From Histomonas meleagridis (lineage: Eukaryota; Parabasalia; Tritrichomonadida; Dientamoebidae): a DNA stretch of 64,000 nt. Position 1 is the stretch's first letter. Each line of letters opens with the position of its first letter. Below, piece by piece: positions 29,287-43,588 of the stretch. The notes below the pieces were generated by a model. The model ran no database searches. It worked only from the letters and a program-made list of their open reading frames with translations, and was not told where the DNA came from. Made by a program: the position numbers and the translations under genes. The stretch is taken from assembly GCA_020186115.1 (NCBI GenBank), contig WSYJ01000138.1, forward strand, positions 372,001 through 436,000, read 5' to 3'.

Positions 29287-29955
29287 ATGTTTTCTTCTTT
29301 TCTTCTATTTATAATCATCGGATTTCTCCCATACGTAGGATGCGCTTTTGGGCTAGATATTAATCTTCAATACATGAAGAAACTGCTCCCATCAATTCTT
29401 CTCTATTTTGCAATATCTGCATTTATCAAATTGTTTGCTATCTCAGCTATCATCCCAGAAGTTCAAAGTTTCCCTGTTCAATCATTTTTCATCAATTTAT
29501 TCATAAATTCATTTGAATTTATTGCTTTCAGATATGTTTTTTACAAAAACAAAGTCAAAAATGAGGAAAAAGGGCATATAATATCCTTTTTATGGGCTTC
29601 TCTCTCCGCTTTTTCAATTTCAATTCTCACATTCATATCTAATTCAAGGTCATTTGAATTAGAACCAAAACATATCACATTTGCCTTTTCAACAGTTTCT
29701 CATTTGTTTTTGTACTTTGCTATGGAACGAATATGTCTTTCATTAGGCAATCTTTCTAAAATTACACAACTCGATGTCAAGACACAATTTTTTATTCTTC
29801 TGACCGGATTACCAGGCGCACTCTCTGCAATAGAACCAAAAGGACAAATACCTGCATATGTCCCTGATTTGTTGCGTTTAGTTTCGACAATTTTGATTTG
29901 GGCTTTAACAATTCTTTTACTGTCTCATGGGCAGACACAAAAAAAGAAGGAATAA
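29287..29955 (+). CDS. TMEM147-like multi-pass membrane protein
   Basis: The product has 222 residues from the first ATG (29287), with about seven hydrophobic segments. The N-terminal part (FLPYVGCAFGLDINLQY, then a helix with IKLFAISAIIP) fits the TMEM147 pattern, in which a GL...motif is followed by a helix ending LFLATFFP. TMEM147 is an ER protein associated with the Sec61 translocon and NCLN-NOMO complex. Residues TLF, the first residues after Met in animal TMEM147, lie just before the ATG in the same frame behind a GTG (29254); this may be chance. The C-terminus is basic (QTQKKKE). Confidence 0.5.
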   Translation: MFSSFLLFIIIGFLPYVGCAFGLDINLQYMKKLLPSILLYFAISAFIKLFAISAIIPEVQSFPVQSFFINLFINSFEFIAFRYVFYKNKVKNEEKGHIISFLWASLSAFSISILTFISNSRSFELEPKHITFAFSTVSHLFLYFAMERICLSLGNLSKITQLDVKTQFFILLTGLPGALSAIEPKGQIPAYVPDLLRLVSTILIWALTILLLSHGQTQKKKE

Positions 29956-30481
29956 AATATCTAAACACATCATTTATAACTCTTTTGAAATATTTCTAAT
30001 TATAATAAAAAATCTTTATTGAGAAATTTGTTGCTACAAAACATAAAATTATACGAAAATGTTTGTAAAAATGGTATTATATCTCTGTCATTATCTAATG
30101 AGATATATGAGTCAATTTAACTGCTCGACATAAACTGATTCAAAAAATGGAATTTTCAAATTTAAGTTGTTCATCTTTGGATAATAATATAATTCCAAAT
30201 TCAGTTAAATCTTGACAGTATTCATTTTCTGATTGTTCATTATTGAATAATATCACGATTCCAATTTTTGTTATATTAATAGGATATGGTCCATTTTATT
30301 ATTGTAGATCACTTGTCAATATTATAATTTCCGATATGTTAATAAATTAATAATTATATTTTGTTGAATATTAATTTAAATCTTCTTCCAAAAAAAGTGT
30401 TTGTTTAGGGTCACCCCAATAATTGTATGATACGATAGCATGAGTGAACTCCCATAGAAGTTGTGAATTCACTTTTTGAAG
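29956..30481. other. Intergenic region
   Basis: 525 bp of AT-rich sequence without a recognisable gene. Short Asn/Ser-like frames occur, as expected from the composition. Confidence 0.5.
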
Positions 30482-35459
<4,978 letters not shown>

Positions 35460-35551
35460 TTAAAAAAAAAATTTAAATGACTTTTTGATTGGTTTATGAA
35501 ATGTGTTATTGGTCGACCAAGTATTGATTCAAATTAAAGATTTATGTCGGA

Positions 35552-37231
35552 ATGAAGAAATCAAAAAAAGACGAAGAAATAAATGCAGCGTTAAAAAACG
35601 TTTCGGTGGAAGTGTTACCAAGAAGAATAAATTTTGTCCCAGCAAAATATGAATATAAATTAGATATATCAGAAACAATTACATTTTCTAAAAATACCGA
35701 AAATTATAGTATTTGTTATGGCGGAACTAAAAAAAGTCAATCAAATACAAAGCCATCAATTTTTGACCCAAAGAAACTTGGAGAGATCAAAAATTGGTCT
35801 CAACGATTTAATGTTGGAATAGGTTACAATGACAAATCTAATCGAGGCTTTGCTATTTCCATTCTTTTTGCTCTTAAAGCATGTCCTTCATTTCGGCAAT
35901 TTTCCAAATTCCACAAACCGACTTGCAAAAGAGTTGGATGTACTCTTTGTAAGATATACCGTTTTTATGAAGAGTTAGAAAACAAAGAAACACCACAATT
36001 TCCACTTGATCTCAATGTCTTTGATCGAAATTGGAAATCAGGTTCATATGGTGATAGTGCCGAATTCCTTAATAATCTCCTCAATGTCCTCCAATCCGAT
36101 GAGTTTTCTACCAGCCGTGCTTTTTCCAACTTTAATCCATTTTCTACAGCCATTGGTCAAATGTTTCGAATTGAATCAACTAACAAACTTATATGTGAGC
36201 AATGTGGTCGTTCCCGTATCATCAAAGATGGCTTCTGGATGTTAGGTGTACCCAATAAAGTTGAAAAATCCATCTCACAATCGAATAAGATATCAGTTGA
36301 AGATTGTAATTGTGAATCATGTGGTAGTCCAATGATTCTTACTGAGACTTTTACTGAACTTCCACTTATATTTACCATGCAAATTAACAATTGGAGCGAA
36401 GATTGGCATTATAAAAAACGAAAATTCGACATCACCAAAATATTACAACTTCAAATTAGTAATATCCCATATAAACTTTGCGCTTTTACATCATATGATG
36501 GTAACACATCAGAAGGCGGACGTTTTCATCCGGTTTTCTTATCATCATCCGGAATATGGTGTATTATGCAAAACGGAAAGATCGAAACAATTGAACTTAA
36601 TACATTAAATAGTTTTAATCCGCAGTTATTATTTTATACTCGAAACGAACCAAATGTTCAAACGGAAACATCGAAAATTGTACAAATACAAAACACTTCT
36701 GAAGCTGAAAGTGAAGAAGAAATTAATGAAAATGAAAAAGAAAATGAACAAAGAACAAATAATGCAATCGAAAACATAACAAAATCCATACAAAAACAAC
36801 TAAAAAGAAGTTCAATTAAAAAAGAAAATAATAATAAAAATAAAGAAATTCCTGATGAAGAAGAAGTCATTGTCGTAGATACAACTGATAGGAAAAATCG
36901 TAAAGTGAATAAGAACAAAAAGACAAAAGCTGTCGCAAACCCAATGGAAATGTTACTGAAGTCAAAGAAAGTTCACGAAACTGCAAAATGGAACGGAGTA
37001 CAAGTAAGCGAAGAAAGAGAAGAGATGACGCACAAATGGGAAGAAACGCCTCCAGATGAATGGGATCAGTCATTGGATAAGGGGCACGTGAGAAAAGTTA
37101 AGACGAAGAGGCCGGTGCCAGTCGAGAATCCATTCGATAAGCCTGTAACGAAGGATACAAAGGAAATATTCGGGAAAAAGGGCGAAAAGAAAAAGAACAA
37201 GAAAAAGTTCTTCAGGAAAAAGAAAAAATGA
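35552..37231 (+). CDS. Ubiquitin-specific protease-like protein, probably inactive
   Basis: The product has 559 residues. Residues about 90-370 follow the USP fold: a segment GYNDKSNRGFAISILFAL in place of the Cys box, DSAEFLNNLLNVLQ (family AHEFLxxLL), two zinc-ribbon Cys pairs (CEQCG, CESCG) and the end block (PYKLCAFTSYDGN ... GGRFHPVFLSSSGIWCIM). The catalytic Cys is Gly (NRGF for NTCY/F) and the catalytic His of GHY is Arg (GRF), so protease activity is unlikely. The C-terminal 190 residues are disordered, acidic then very basic, ending KKKKNKKKFFRKKKK-like, as in nucleolar proteins. A three-codon upstream frame (ATG at 35544) overlaps the start by four bases. Possible role: ubiquitin binding without cleavage. 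Confidence 0.75.
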   Translation: MKKSKKDEEINAALKNVSVEVLPRRINFVPAKYEYKLDISETITFSKNTENYSICYGGTKKSQSNTKPSIFDPKKLGEIKNWSQRFNVGIGYNDKSNRGFAISILFALKACPSFRQFSKFHKPTCKRVGCTLCKIYRFYEELENKETPQFPLDLNVFDRNWKSGSYGDSAEFLNNLLNVLQSDEFSTSRAFSNFNPFSTAIGQMFRIESTNKLICEQCGRSRIIKDGFWMLGVPNKVEKSISQSNKISVEDCNCESCGSPMILTETFTELPLIFTMQINNWSEDWHYKKRKFDITKILQLQISNIPYKLCAFTSYDGNTSEGGRFHPVFLSSSGIWCIMQNGKIETIELNTLNSFNPQLLFYTRNEPNVQTETSKIVQIQNTSEAESEEEINENEKENEQRTNNAIENITKSIQKQLKRSSIKKENNNKNKEIPDEEEVIVVDTTDRKNRKVNKNKKTKAVANPMEMLLKSKKVHETAKWNGVQVSEEREEMTHKWEETPPDEWDQSLDKGHVRKVKTKRPVPVENPFDKPVTKDTKEIFGKKGEKKKNKKKFFRKKKK

Positions 37232-37751
37232 AAATAAAATTCAAATTTTGTTTGAATGATGAAAAAGCTTAAAATTAAATTATTTAATAATTTTTTTTTA
37301 ATATTACTGACGAATTTCAAAATTATAAGAAATTGAATTTCCAGAAATACTAAATACGATTTAAGCATTAGTATTTGATTTCTGTATAAGTCTATATGAA
37401 ATTTTTTGCATAAATCAACTTGAAAATAGTGTATTTTCACACTCTATATTATTAACCAATTTTAATTTTGGTGATGAAATGAGTAGTATTCATTGAAAAG
37501 CCTTTCAAGGCTGTGTATAACTTTTGGAAGTACATTTGATGGAATTGAAGTCATACATGTATATGCTAAAGAATACCATATTTCGAGCCACTTAAAATAA
37601 TAAAAGGTTTCCAGAAATGTAATGAATTCACAATATTTCCAAAGCCTTTACTTTCAACAGGTTTAATTGTAGCTATTGCTATTTCTCAATATGTGCAATT
37701 ATTATTATTATTACTATTATAATTGTTAAATGTCAATAACGTAATACCACA

Positions 37752-38086
37752 ATGAAAATATCACATAGCAATCAGTTCCAAGCTTTTTTGTCAGAAGAAC
37801 AACAACCTCATGAAGAATTTCAAAAATCACAACAAATGTCATTTGATGAGGAATCAACATAGCAAGAACAAGAGGAATCTCAATTGCAAGGTTCTGTAGT
37901 AGAAGAAGTTTCTCTTCGATATGAAACGCAAACTCAACTTGATTCAGAAGTAATTGATGCACCGGTTCCCATCAATAAAGAGCAAATTCTTTCCAAAATT
38001 CATGTGATATTGCACAAAATGAAAATGAGCATATGCCATACGATTATAAAAATCCACAATATGATGAACACACAGATTATATGTAA
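37752..38086 (+). pseudogene. Broken Gln/Glu-rich gene
   Basis: An ATG (37752) opens a frame of 36 codons rich in Gln, Glu and Ser, interrupted by TAG at 37860-37862 where the context (ST, then QEQEESQ) suggests a former CAG. The same frame continues (GSVVEEVSLRYETQTQLDS) to about 38003, where a single-base shift leads into NENEHMPYDYKNPQYDEHTDYM and a TAA (38084-38086). Family unknown. The remaining parts of 37232-38209 hold no other gene. Confidence 0.6.
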
Positions 38087-38209
38087 TACATCATCAATTT
38101 TAAATGTCAACATAAGTAAATCATTATTCTTTATAGAGTAAACTTTTTATATTTATTCAACAAAAAAAATTTTTTTTAAACAATTTCATACTCTAAATAA
38201 AACGTTTAT

Positions 38210-41200
38210 TTAAATGATAATCAAATCCTCGTCAGTTGTTACGTCTCTTGCCATCACAGATATGAAAGCAATTGGCGAACCCAAAGATTCCATCAAATGA
38301 TTTCTGCATATATCTTCGCATTCGTCCACTTCTCCTGCCTTAATAATCAGCATTTTAGTGGACAAGTAATTTCTCGAAACCGAATAATTCACCAAACATT
38401 GGAAGACTCTATTGTTATTCTTCTGGAAACAGCTTTTTCCGGAATTAATTCTCATGTTACGAAGTCCAATAGTTGTAATGAAGTTATACATCGTCTTATC
38501 CTCAATCTCAAGATATATTTCGAATCTTCCAGCGGGTGTTAAAAACCTATAAACAAATCTTTTATTCGTTTTATACTCAATCACATAAACACATGAATAA
38601 GGAAAAGAAATTGTATTCGTCTCATTACTTTTTTCACATGATGAAAGTATTATAAAATCATTAGTTAATATTAACTTAAGTAATTGCCCTCGATTAAATG
38701 GTATTAATCTTGGCAAATAATAATCATTTCCATAAAACCTCTTAAAGATTTGCAAAAAACTTGGTTGGAAAATATGTCGTGTAACTGATCGAACATTACT
38801 AATACGTGCAGTAGTGATATATAAAATAGTATTAGATGTCGATTGGTTCAATATTTGTGACATGATTTTGGTTTCCGTTAAGTTCATAACCGAATTATTG
38901 ATAGAGACATTCAATTTTCTGAGGATTTGATCGGCTTTAATGTTTTGATCGTTAACGTTCACCTTGATGGAGCTCAAAACTTTTAAGTCATCGTAATCTT
39001 TAATCGAATGATTACAAATCTTAGTGATAAAGAATGAGCATTGGCTCAACCAATAAATCGGATAAAAGATTAATAACAAATTATTTATAAGTGGCACAAT
39101 CTTAGAAATAGAACCAGAAGTAGATTTTATATGTTGTGTTACATCTTTAGTTAAAACATGATCAATAATTTCATTAATTTTATTTTGTAAAAAGTTTAAA
39201 TATTCATTGTAATTTATAGTGTCAAAAATTAACAATAAGTGGTGTAAACTATTCGAAAAGTTGAACGGATTTGAACTATCGAAACTTCGATTTAATAAAG
39301 TTTCATTAATGAATAGAATTCGATTTGTAATATTTAGGACTGCATCCCAAGGGAATGGTGCCTTTATACTACAGAATCCCTTTAATATGTTTAAAGGTTC
39401 TTTAGATTTTGCCGAAAGGATTTCTATACACTTTATAAAGAATTGTCTTTTCCAATAGTTATATAGAAACTCTTTACATTTTTGGTCAGTGCATAATACG
39501 AATGGCTGTTCCTTTAGCTTAAGGTCAATAATTTTAAATGGCAAACTTAACAACATTTTAATAGCTTCAATATTATTTGATTTAGCTGCATAATGTAATG
39601 GATACATTCCTTGTGAATCTTGTGCCTTTAAGTCTGCTTTATGATCAATTAAATATTTAATGATTTTTGTGTCCCCTTTAATCGATGCATAATGTAATGG
39701 CGTCATACCTTTAGCATCATTAGAGTTTACAGTGTGACCATTTTCAACCAAATTTTTAATGGAATCAAAATCATTTTCATTTACATATTTCGTTAAATAA
39801 TTGATAACTCCATATGAATGTAAACTCGACAAACAATTTTGATGATTATTCTCTAATGCATACATTATTGGTGTCTTACCAAACTTATCAACTGAATCAA
39901 GGACATCTCTATTATTTGCTTCAAGTGTACGTAAATATAATGTTAATATTTGTATCGCACCTGTCTTACATAATAAATGGAAAGGTGTATCATCATCATT
40001 ATTTTTATCAATTAATGATAACGATGTATTCTTTAATATCTTTTTCACAACTGGTAACATTGAGTCATGTAATAAATAATGTAATATTGTATTACCTTTT
40101 TTATCTTTTTGGTTTATATTTAACATTTCCGAGTTTAATACTTCGGCTGATGAATAATTATTTGATATCGCTGCATAATGTAATGGAGTTCGTCCGAATG
40201 AATCAGTTGCATCCAAAAATTCGCGATTTTGTTCAATGATTTTTATGATGGATTTTGAGCCGCCAATTGCTGCTAAATGTAATACTGTTACATCTTCAAC
40301 AATTTCATCATCAAAGAATTGTAATGAATGTATAAACTTATCGAATCTATGATCAATTAAATTTAATGTTGGGCATTTAAACTTCAAAAATGAAATTTGT
40401 TTCGGCTGAAGTTTATGATTCTTAAATAATGTTTTAGCTTTACCAAAATCAATTGTTAACTTGTTCTTTGAATTCTTGATAACTAAAACATTTCCAAGAT
40501 CTAATGAATAACTAAGTGAAAACGGAGTAATGCCACAATTACATGTAGCATTATTATCGGAATGTTTAAGTGAATTTATCATTTCAGTACTTCCAGCTAA
40601 TACTGCATACATAAGTGGCGTCATTCCATTGTTATCTTTATCATTAATTGCTAATTTGGATTGTGATAATGTATCTCTAAGTAATAATGAATGTCCACTT
40701 GCCGCTGCATAATGAAGTGCTGTTGCTCCACGTAAATCTTTAAGTTTAATGTCACATTTTTGCGCTTGTACAATTATAAGTGCTTCTTCAAATAAATTAC
40801 GTTTGATCAGATGTATTAACAAGGAATCTCCATCTTCATGATTATATGACAATGATGATATTCCTTTGGCAAGCTTAAAGGCTATTTGACTATTGCCTAA
40901 ATCTGCTGCTAAAAAGGCAGCTTTTGTGATTTGCTCTTGAGAGGCGAACGTTTGTATCGTTTCGACGGTTTTTGTTGATTTTGATGTTACTGCAATCTCA
41001 AGCGGAGAAAGTCCATCGGTATCAAGCTGGTCAGTAGAAAGGCCAGAAAGAATAAGGTAATGACAAATAGCATAATAACCTTTAGATGCTGCTACATGTA
41101 ATGCTGTATGATTTTTAGGCCCGGCTGTAAGATTAAGATTTTTAGATGAATTAGATTGAAATGATTCTACTAAATATGTAACAGCTAAAAGATTTTGTAA

Positions 41201-41800
41201 TAATACAGCTGAATGTAATGACGGTAATGCACCATATTGTGATAATAATTCAGCGATTTCTTGATGGTTTGATATAAGAGCAAGATCATATGGAGATGTG
41301 AATTTTAGCCTTCGATGATTCAGAAAAGTATTTGATTCAGATCCTAAAATTAAATCATCAACTGAGTTGATTTTATTTTCAAGAAGAAAATGAACCGCAT
41401 CAGTTTGGCCATAATAAATTGCAAAGTGAAGTGGGCTCCAACCTTTTGCTGTTACATCATTAAAAATTGTTAACGATGTTTGATAAATACGAAGGAGAGG
41501 TATATCACCTCTTTGAGCTGCTATGTGAGCAGGTGTGATCTTTCTGATATTTTGAAAGTGAGTTTTTGGAAAATGGTTTACGACAAATTGACTAACTTCT
41601 TTTGCTGATGCCCATGCTGCATAATGAAGAACAGAATTTCCATAGTTATCAGCAATTAACATTGCTTTTTCGCCTCCATTAACTAATACAAGAATCAATG
41701 AGTCAAGATCGTTTGATGAAGCCCAATAGTGAATTGCAGATGCACCTGTTTCTGGAATTGTTTTGAGGTCTGCTAAATTGGGTTCGCCTGGGCCTTCCAT
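38210..41800 (-). CDS. Large ankyrin-repeat protein with C-terminal DH/PH-like region
   Basis: The product has 1196 residues in one open frame. Residues about 20-790 contain around twenty canonical ankyrin repeats (for example GMTPLHYASIKGDTKIIKYL and GMYPLHYAAKSNNIEAIKML). There is no DUF3447 signature and there are no inserts between repeats, unlike genes A-D. The last ~400 residues are not ankyrin: a helical segment (PFPWDAVLNITNRILFINETLL) is faintly like a RhoGEF DH domain and the end (FIILSSCEKSN ... YVIEYKTNKRFVYRF) could be a PH-like beta domain. That would make it a GEF scaffold, but the resemblance is weak. Two facing AACGGTT motifs lie 30-60 bp upstream. Confidence 0.7.
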   Translation of the reverse strand: MEGPGEPNLADLKTIPETGASAIHYWASSNDLDSLILVLVNGGEKAMLIADNYGNSVLHYAAWASAKEVSQFVVNHFPKTHFQNIRKITPAHIAAQRGDIPLLRIYQTSLTIFNDVTAKGWSPLHFAIYYGQTDAVHFLLENKINSVDDLILGSESNTFLNHRRLKFTSPYDLALISNHQEIAELLSQYGALPSLHSAVLLQNLLAVTYLVESFQSNSSKNLNLTAGPKNHTALHVAASKGYYAICHYLILSGLSTDQLDTDGLSPLEIAVTSKSTKTVETIQTFASQEQITKAAFLAADLGNSQIAFKLAKGISSLSYNHEDGDSLLIHLIKRNLFEEALIIVQAQKCDIKLKDLRGATALHYAAASGHSLLLRDTLSQSKLAINDKDNNGMTPLMYAVLAGSTEMINSLKHSDNNATCNCGITPFSLSYSLDLGNVLVIKNSKNKLTIDFGKAKTLFKNHKLQPKQISFLKFKCPTLNLIDHRFDKFIHSLQFFDDEIVEDVTVLHLAAIGGSKSIIKIIEQNREFLDATDSFGRTPLHYAAISNNYSSAEVLNSEMLNINQKDKKGNTILHYLLHDSMLPVVKKILKNTSLSLIDKNNDDDTPFHLLCKTGAIQILTLYLRTLEANNRDVLDSVDKFGKTPIMYALENNHQNCLSSLHSYGVINYLTKYVNENDFDSIKNLVENGHTVNSNDAKGMTPLHYASIKGDTKIIKYLIDHKADLKAQDSQGMYPLHYAAKSNNIEAIKMLLSLPFKIIDLKLKEQPFVLCTDQKCKEFLYNYWKRQFFIKCIEILSAKSKEPLNILKGFCSIKAPFPWDAVLNITNRILFINETLLNRSFDSSNPFNFSNSLHHLLLIFDTINYNEYLNFLQNKINEIIDHVLTKDVTQHIKSTSGSISKIVPLINNLLLIFYPIYWLSQCSFFITKICNHSIKDYDDLKVLSSIKVNVNDQNIKADQILRKLNVSINNSVMNLTETKIMSQILNQSTSNTILYITTARISNVRSVTRHIFQPSFLQIFKRFYGNDYYLPRLIPFNRGQLLKLILTNDFIILSSCEKSNETNTISFPYSCVYVIEYKTNKRFVYRFLTPAGRFEIYLEIEDKTMYNFITTIGLRNMRINSGKSCFQKNNNRVFQCLVNYSVSRNYLSTKMLIIKAGEVDECEDICRNHLMESLGSPIAFISVMARDVTTDEDLIII

Positions 41801-41829
41801 TCCGTGTTGAAACGATGAATAGGATTGTA

Positions 41830-41860
41830 AACGGTTTTGTGCAAAAGTGTGGAACCGTTT
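41830..41860 (-). promoter_or_regulatory. Facing pair of AACGGTT motifs
   Basis: AACGGTTTT (41830-41838) and AACCGTTT (41853-41860) form an inverted pair of the Myb/M3-like motif, 30-60 bp upstream of the large ankyrin gene. Confidence 0.45.
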
Positions 41861-42026
41861 ATTATCGATAATAGAGGAAATCGAATTACAAGTCTAAAAG
41901 ATATTATTAAACATTATAATTTTACATGCTATTAGACAACAGTAATAATTCTCAGTTTTTTTTCATGAAAAAATTAAAAAAATTAAGAAAGAAAGAATTT
42001 ATCAATAATCCGCATTACAATTCTAT

Positions 42027-42995
42027 CTAACATATCCTACACTTTTTGTGTTGCTTTCCATTTTGTATTGGCTGGGCTGATAAATTGACTAATTTTGAGT
42101 CAAACAATTCTGGATGAGGAGTAAGTTGATGGAGGATTTGAGTGTCAACTTCCCACTCGTATTGGTTATTGTCATCTGTATTTTCTACAAGAGCTTCGTT
42201 AAGTTGTTCTTTAAGAAATTCATAATTTGGAGAATCTGTAAATTTTAAGTTTTTGATTGAATTCCACATTTCTATGAACTGTCTTGGCAATCCAGAACAT
42301 AACTTTTCTGGTGTAATTGTTTGTTTGCAAGACATTGATAAATTATTATCTTTAACGTTTTTCCATGGTAATTCTCCTTTAGCTAATTCAACAATTGAAT
42401 AAAACCAAGAAATAACATCATCTCGTCGACTTGGCTCTATTAATTTGTGAACATTTACTGATGTGTATTTTAGGGTACCCCGGAAACCGTTACTTTTCTT
42501 TTGTGGAATGTGTTCATCTGTTTTAGGGTCTTTCCAAAGGGAACTTAATCCGTAATCAATAAGAACAAAACCTCCTATGGATGCTTTGTTAAGTAAGAAA
42601 TTTGATGGTTTGATATCACAATGTACAACACCATTTTCATGTAAGCTTTCAAGTATTGTAATTGTTTCTTTTGCAACCCTAATTGTTGTCCTCATTGAGA
42701 AATGTGATCCTTCAATTTTATGTCTTAGCTGACTTAAAGATGGGCCATACAAGTCCATTACAAAATAAAATATGGCTGACGTTTTCCCTTCTGATATTAT
42801 ATGAGGGAAAAAAGGCTCTTTTGGTAATTTCTTTAAAATTGCTAATTCATTTATAATGGCTTTATTTGGTGATTCTATATTTTCTGTTTTTAATGCGAAT
42901 AAACCAGGCTCATTTGGTGACCTAACAGAAAATATTTCTCCGTACCCTCCTTGTCCTAATTTTTGGACAATTCTGTATTCATTCACGCTAGCCAT
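42027..42995 (-). CDS. Casein kinase 1 / TTBK-type protein kinase with CaaX-like end
   Basis: The product has 322 residues starting at the ATG at 42993-42995 (MASVNEYRIV); a longer upstream frame adds a hydrophobic-basic stretch unlike kinases. Glycine loop LGQGGYGEIF, VAIK-type Lys (ALKTE), catalytic loop VVHCDIKPSNFLL, DYG in place of DFG, and GFRGTLKYTSVNVHK with RRDDVISWFYSIVE, as in the CK1/TTBK group (GFRGTxRYASVNAH). The C-terminus ends KQHKKCRIC: a polybasic stretch before Cys-x-x-Cys, a possible prenylation signal that would anchor the kinase to a membrane. Confidence 0.88.
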   Translation of the reverse strand: MASVNEYRIVQKLGQGGYGEIFSVRSPNEPGLFALKTENIESPNKAIINELAILKKLPKEPFFPHIISEGKTSAIFYFVMDLYGPSLSQLRHKIEGSHFSMRTTIRVAKETITILESLHENGVVHCDIKPSNFLLNKASIGGFVLIDYGLSSLWKDPKTDEHIPQKKSNGFRGTLKYTSVNVHKLIEPSRRDDVISWFYSIVELAKGELPWKNVKDNNLSMSCKQTITPEKLCSGLPRQFIEMWNSIKNLKFTDSPNYEFLKEQLNEALVENTDDNNQYEWEVDTQILHQLTPHPELFDSKLVNLSAQPIQNGKQHKKCRIC

Positions 42996-42999
42996 TAAC

Positions 43000-43537
43000 C
43001 AAAAATATTTTCTAAACCGTTTAAGTATTTTAGAGATAAAATTTATAATCATTCAAAAAGTTCACATTTTGATAAAATAAGCGGCAAACACCAATTTTAA
43101 ACCTTTCAAAATTGAATGACTTTTTCAATTCAAACACCCAATCTGACAGCCTGCGTGTTAAAAAATTACTATCTGCAATATCAAAAACGTAAGATAACCA
43201 AAAATTATGATGACTAACTGATGTCCCTTATGAATTCAAATTTCATAATAGCAATTTTGATGTTAGTCAAAATTTCTCATACTGAAAATCAATTTTATTT
43301 TTCAGATCAAAAAAATAATAATAACAATTTTCTTAAAGACTTTTATTCAAAGGAATCAACAAAAAGTATTTTTAAATAAAGTAATTTTTTTAAAAAATTA
43401 ATAATTGATTTTAAAATTTTTAATTTATCAATTTTTGCTTTAATTTCCAAATACTTCATATGTTTTCGCATTATAAATAATGTTTGCATTTTTTAAAAAC
43501 GAATTTACTAATGTTTTTGCATGTGTAATTGAAAATG
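43000..43537. other. Intergenic region between divergent genes
   Basis: About 540 bp of AT-rich sequence between the CK1-type kinase and the 5-phosphatase. No gene or repeat was recognised. Confidence 0.5.
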
Positions 43538-43588
43538 ACCGTTAAATGATTTAACGGTTTTAAATTTGGGAATTAAATCTGTTTCACA
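43538..43588 (+). promoter_or_regulatory. Palindromic AACGGT pair before the 5-phosphatase gene
   Basis: ACCGTTAA (43538-43545) and TTAACGGT (43551-43558) are exact inverses separated by five bases, and AACGGTTTT continues to 43561. TTTCACAATG at the start codon (43589) is a weak initiator. Confidence 0.5.
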
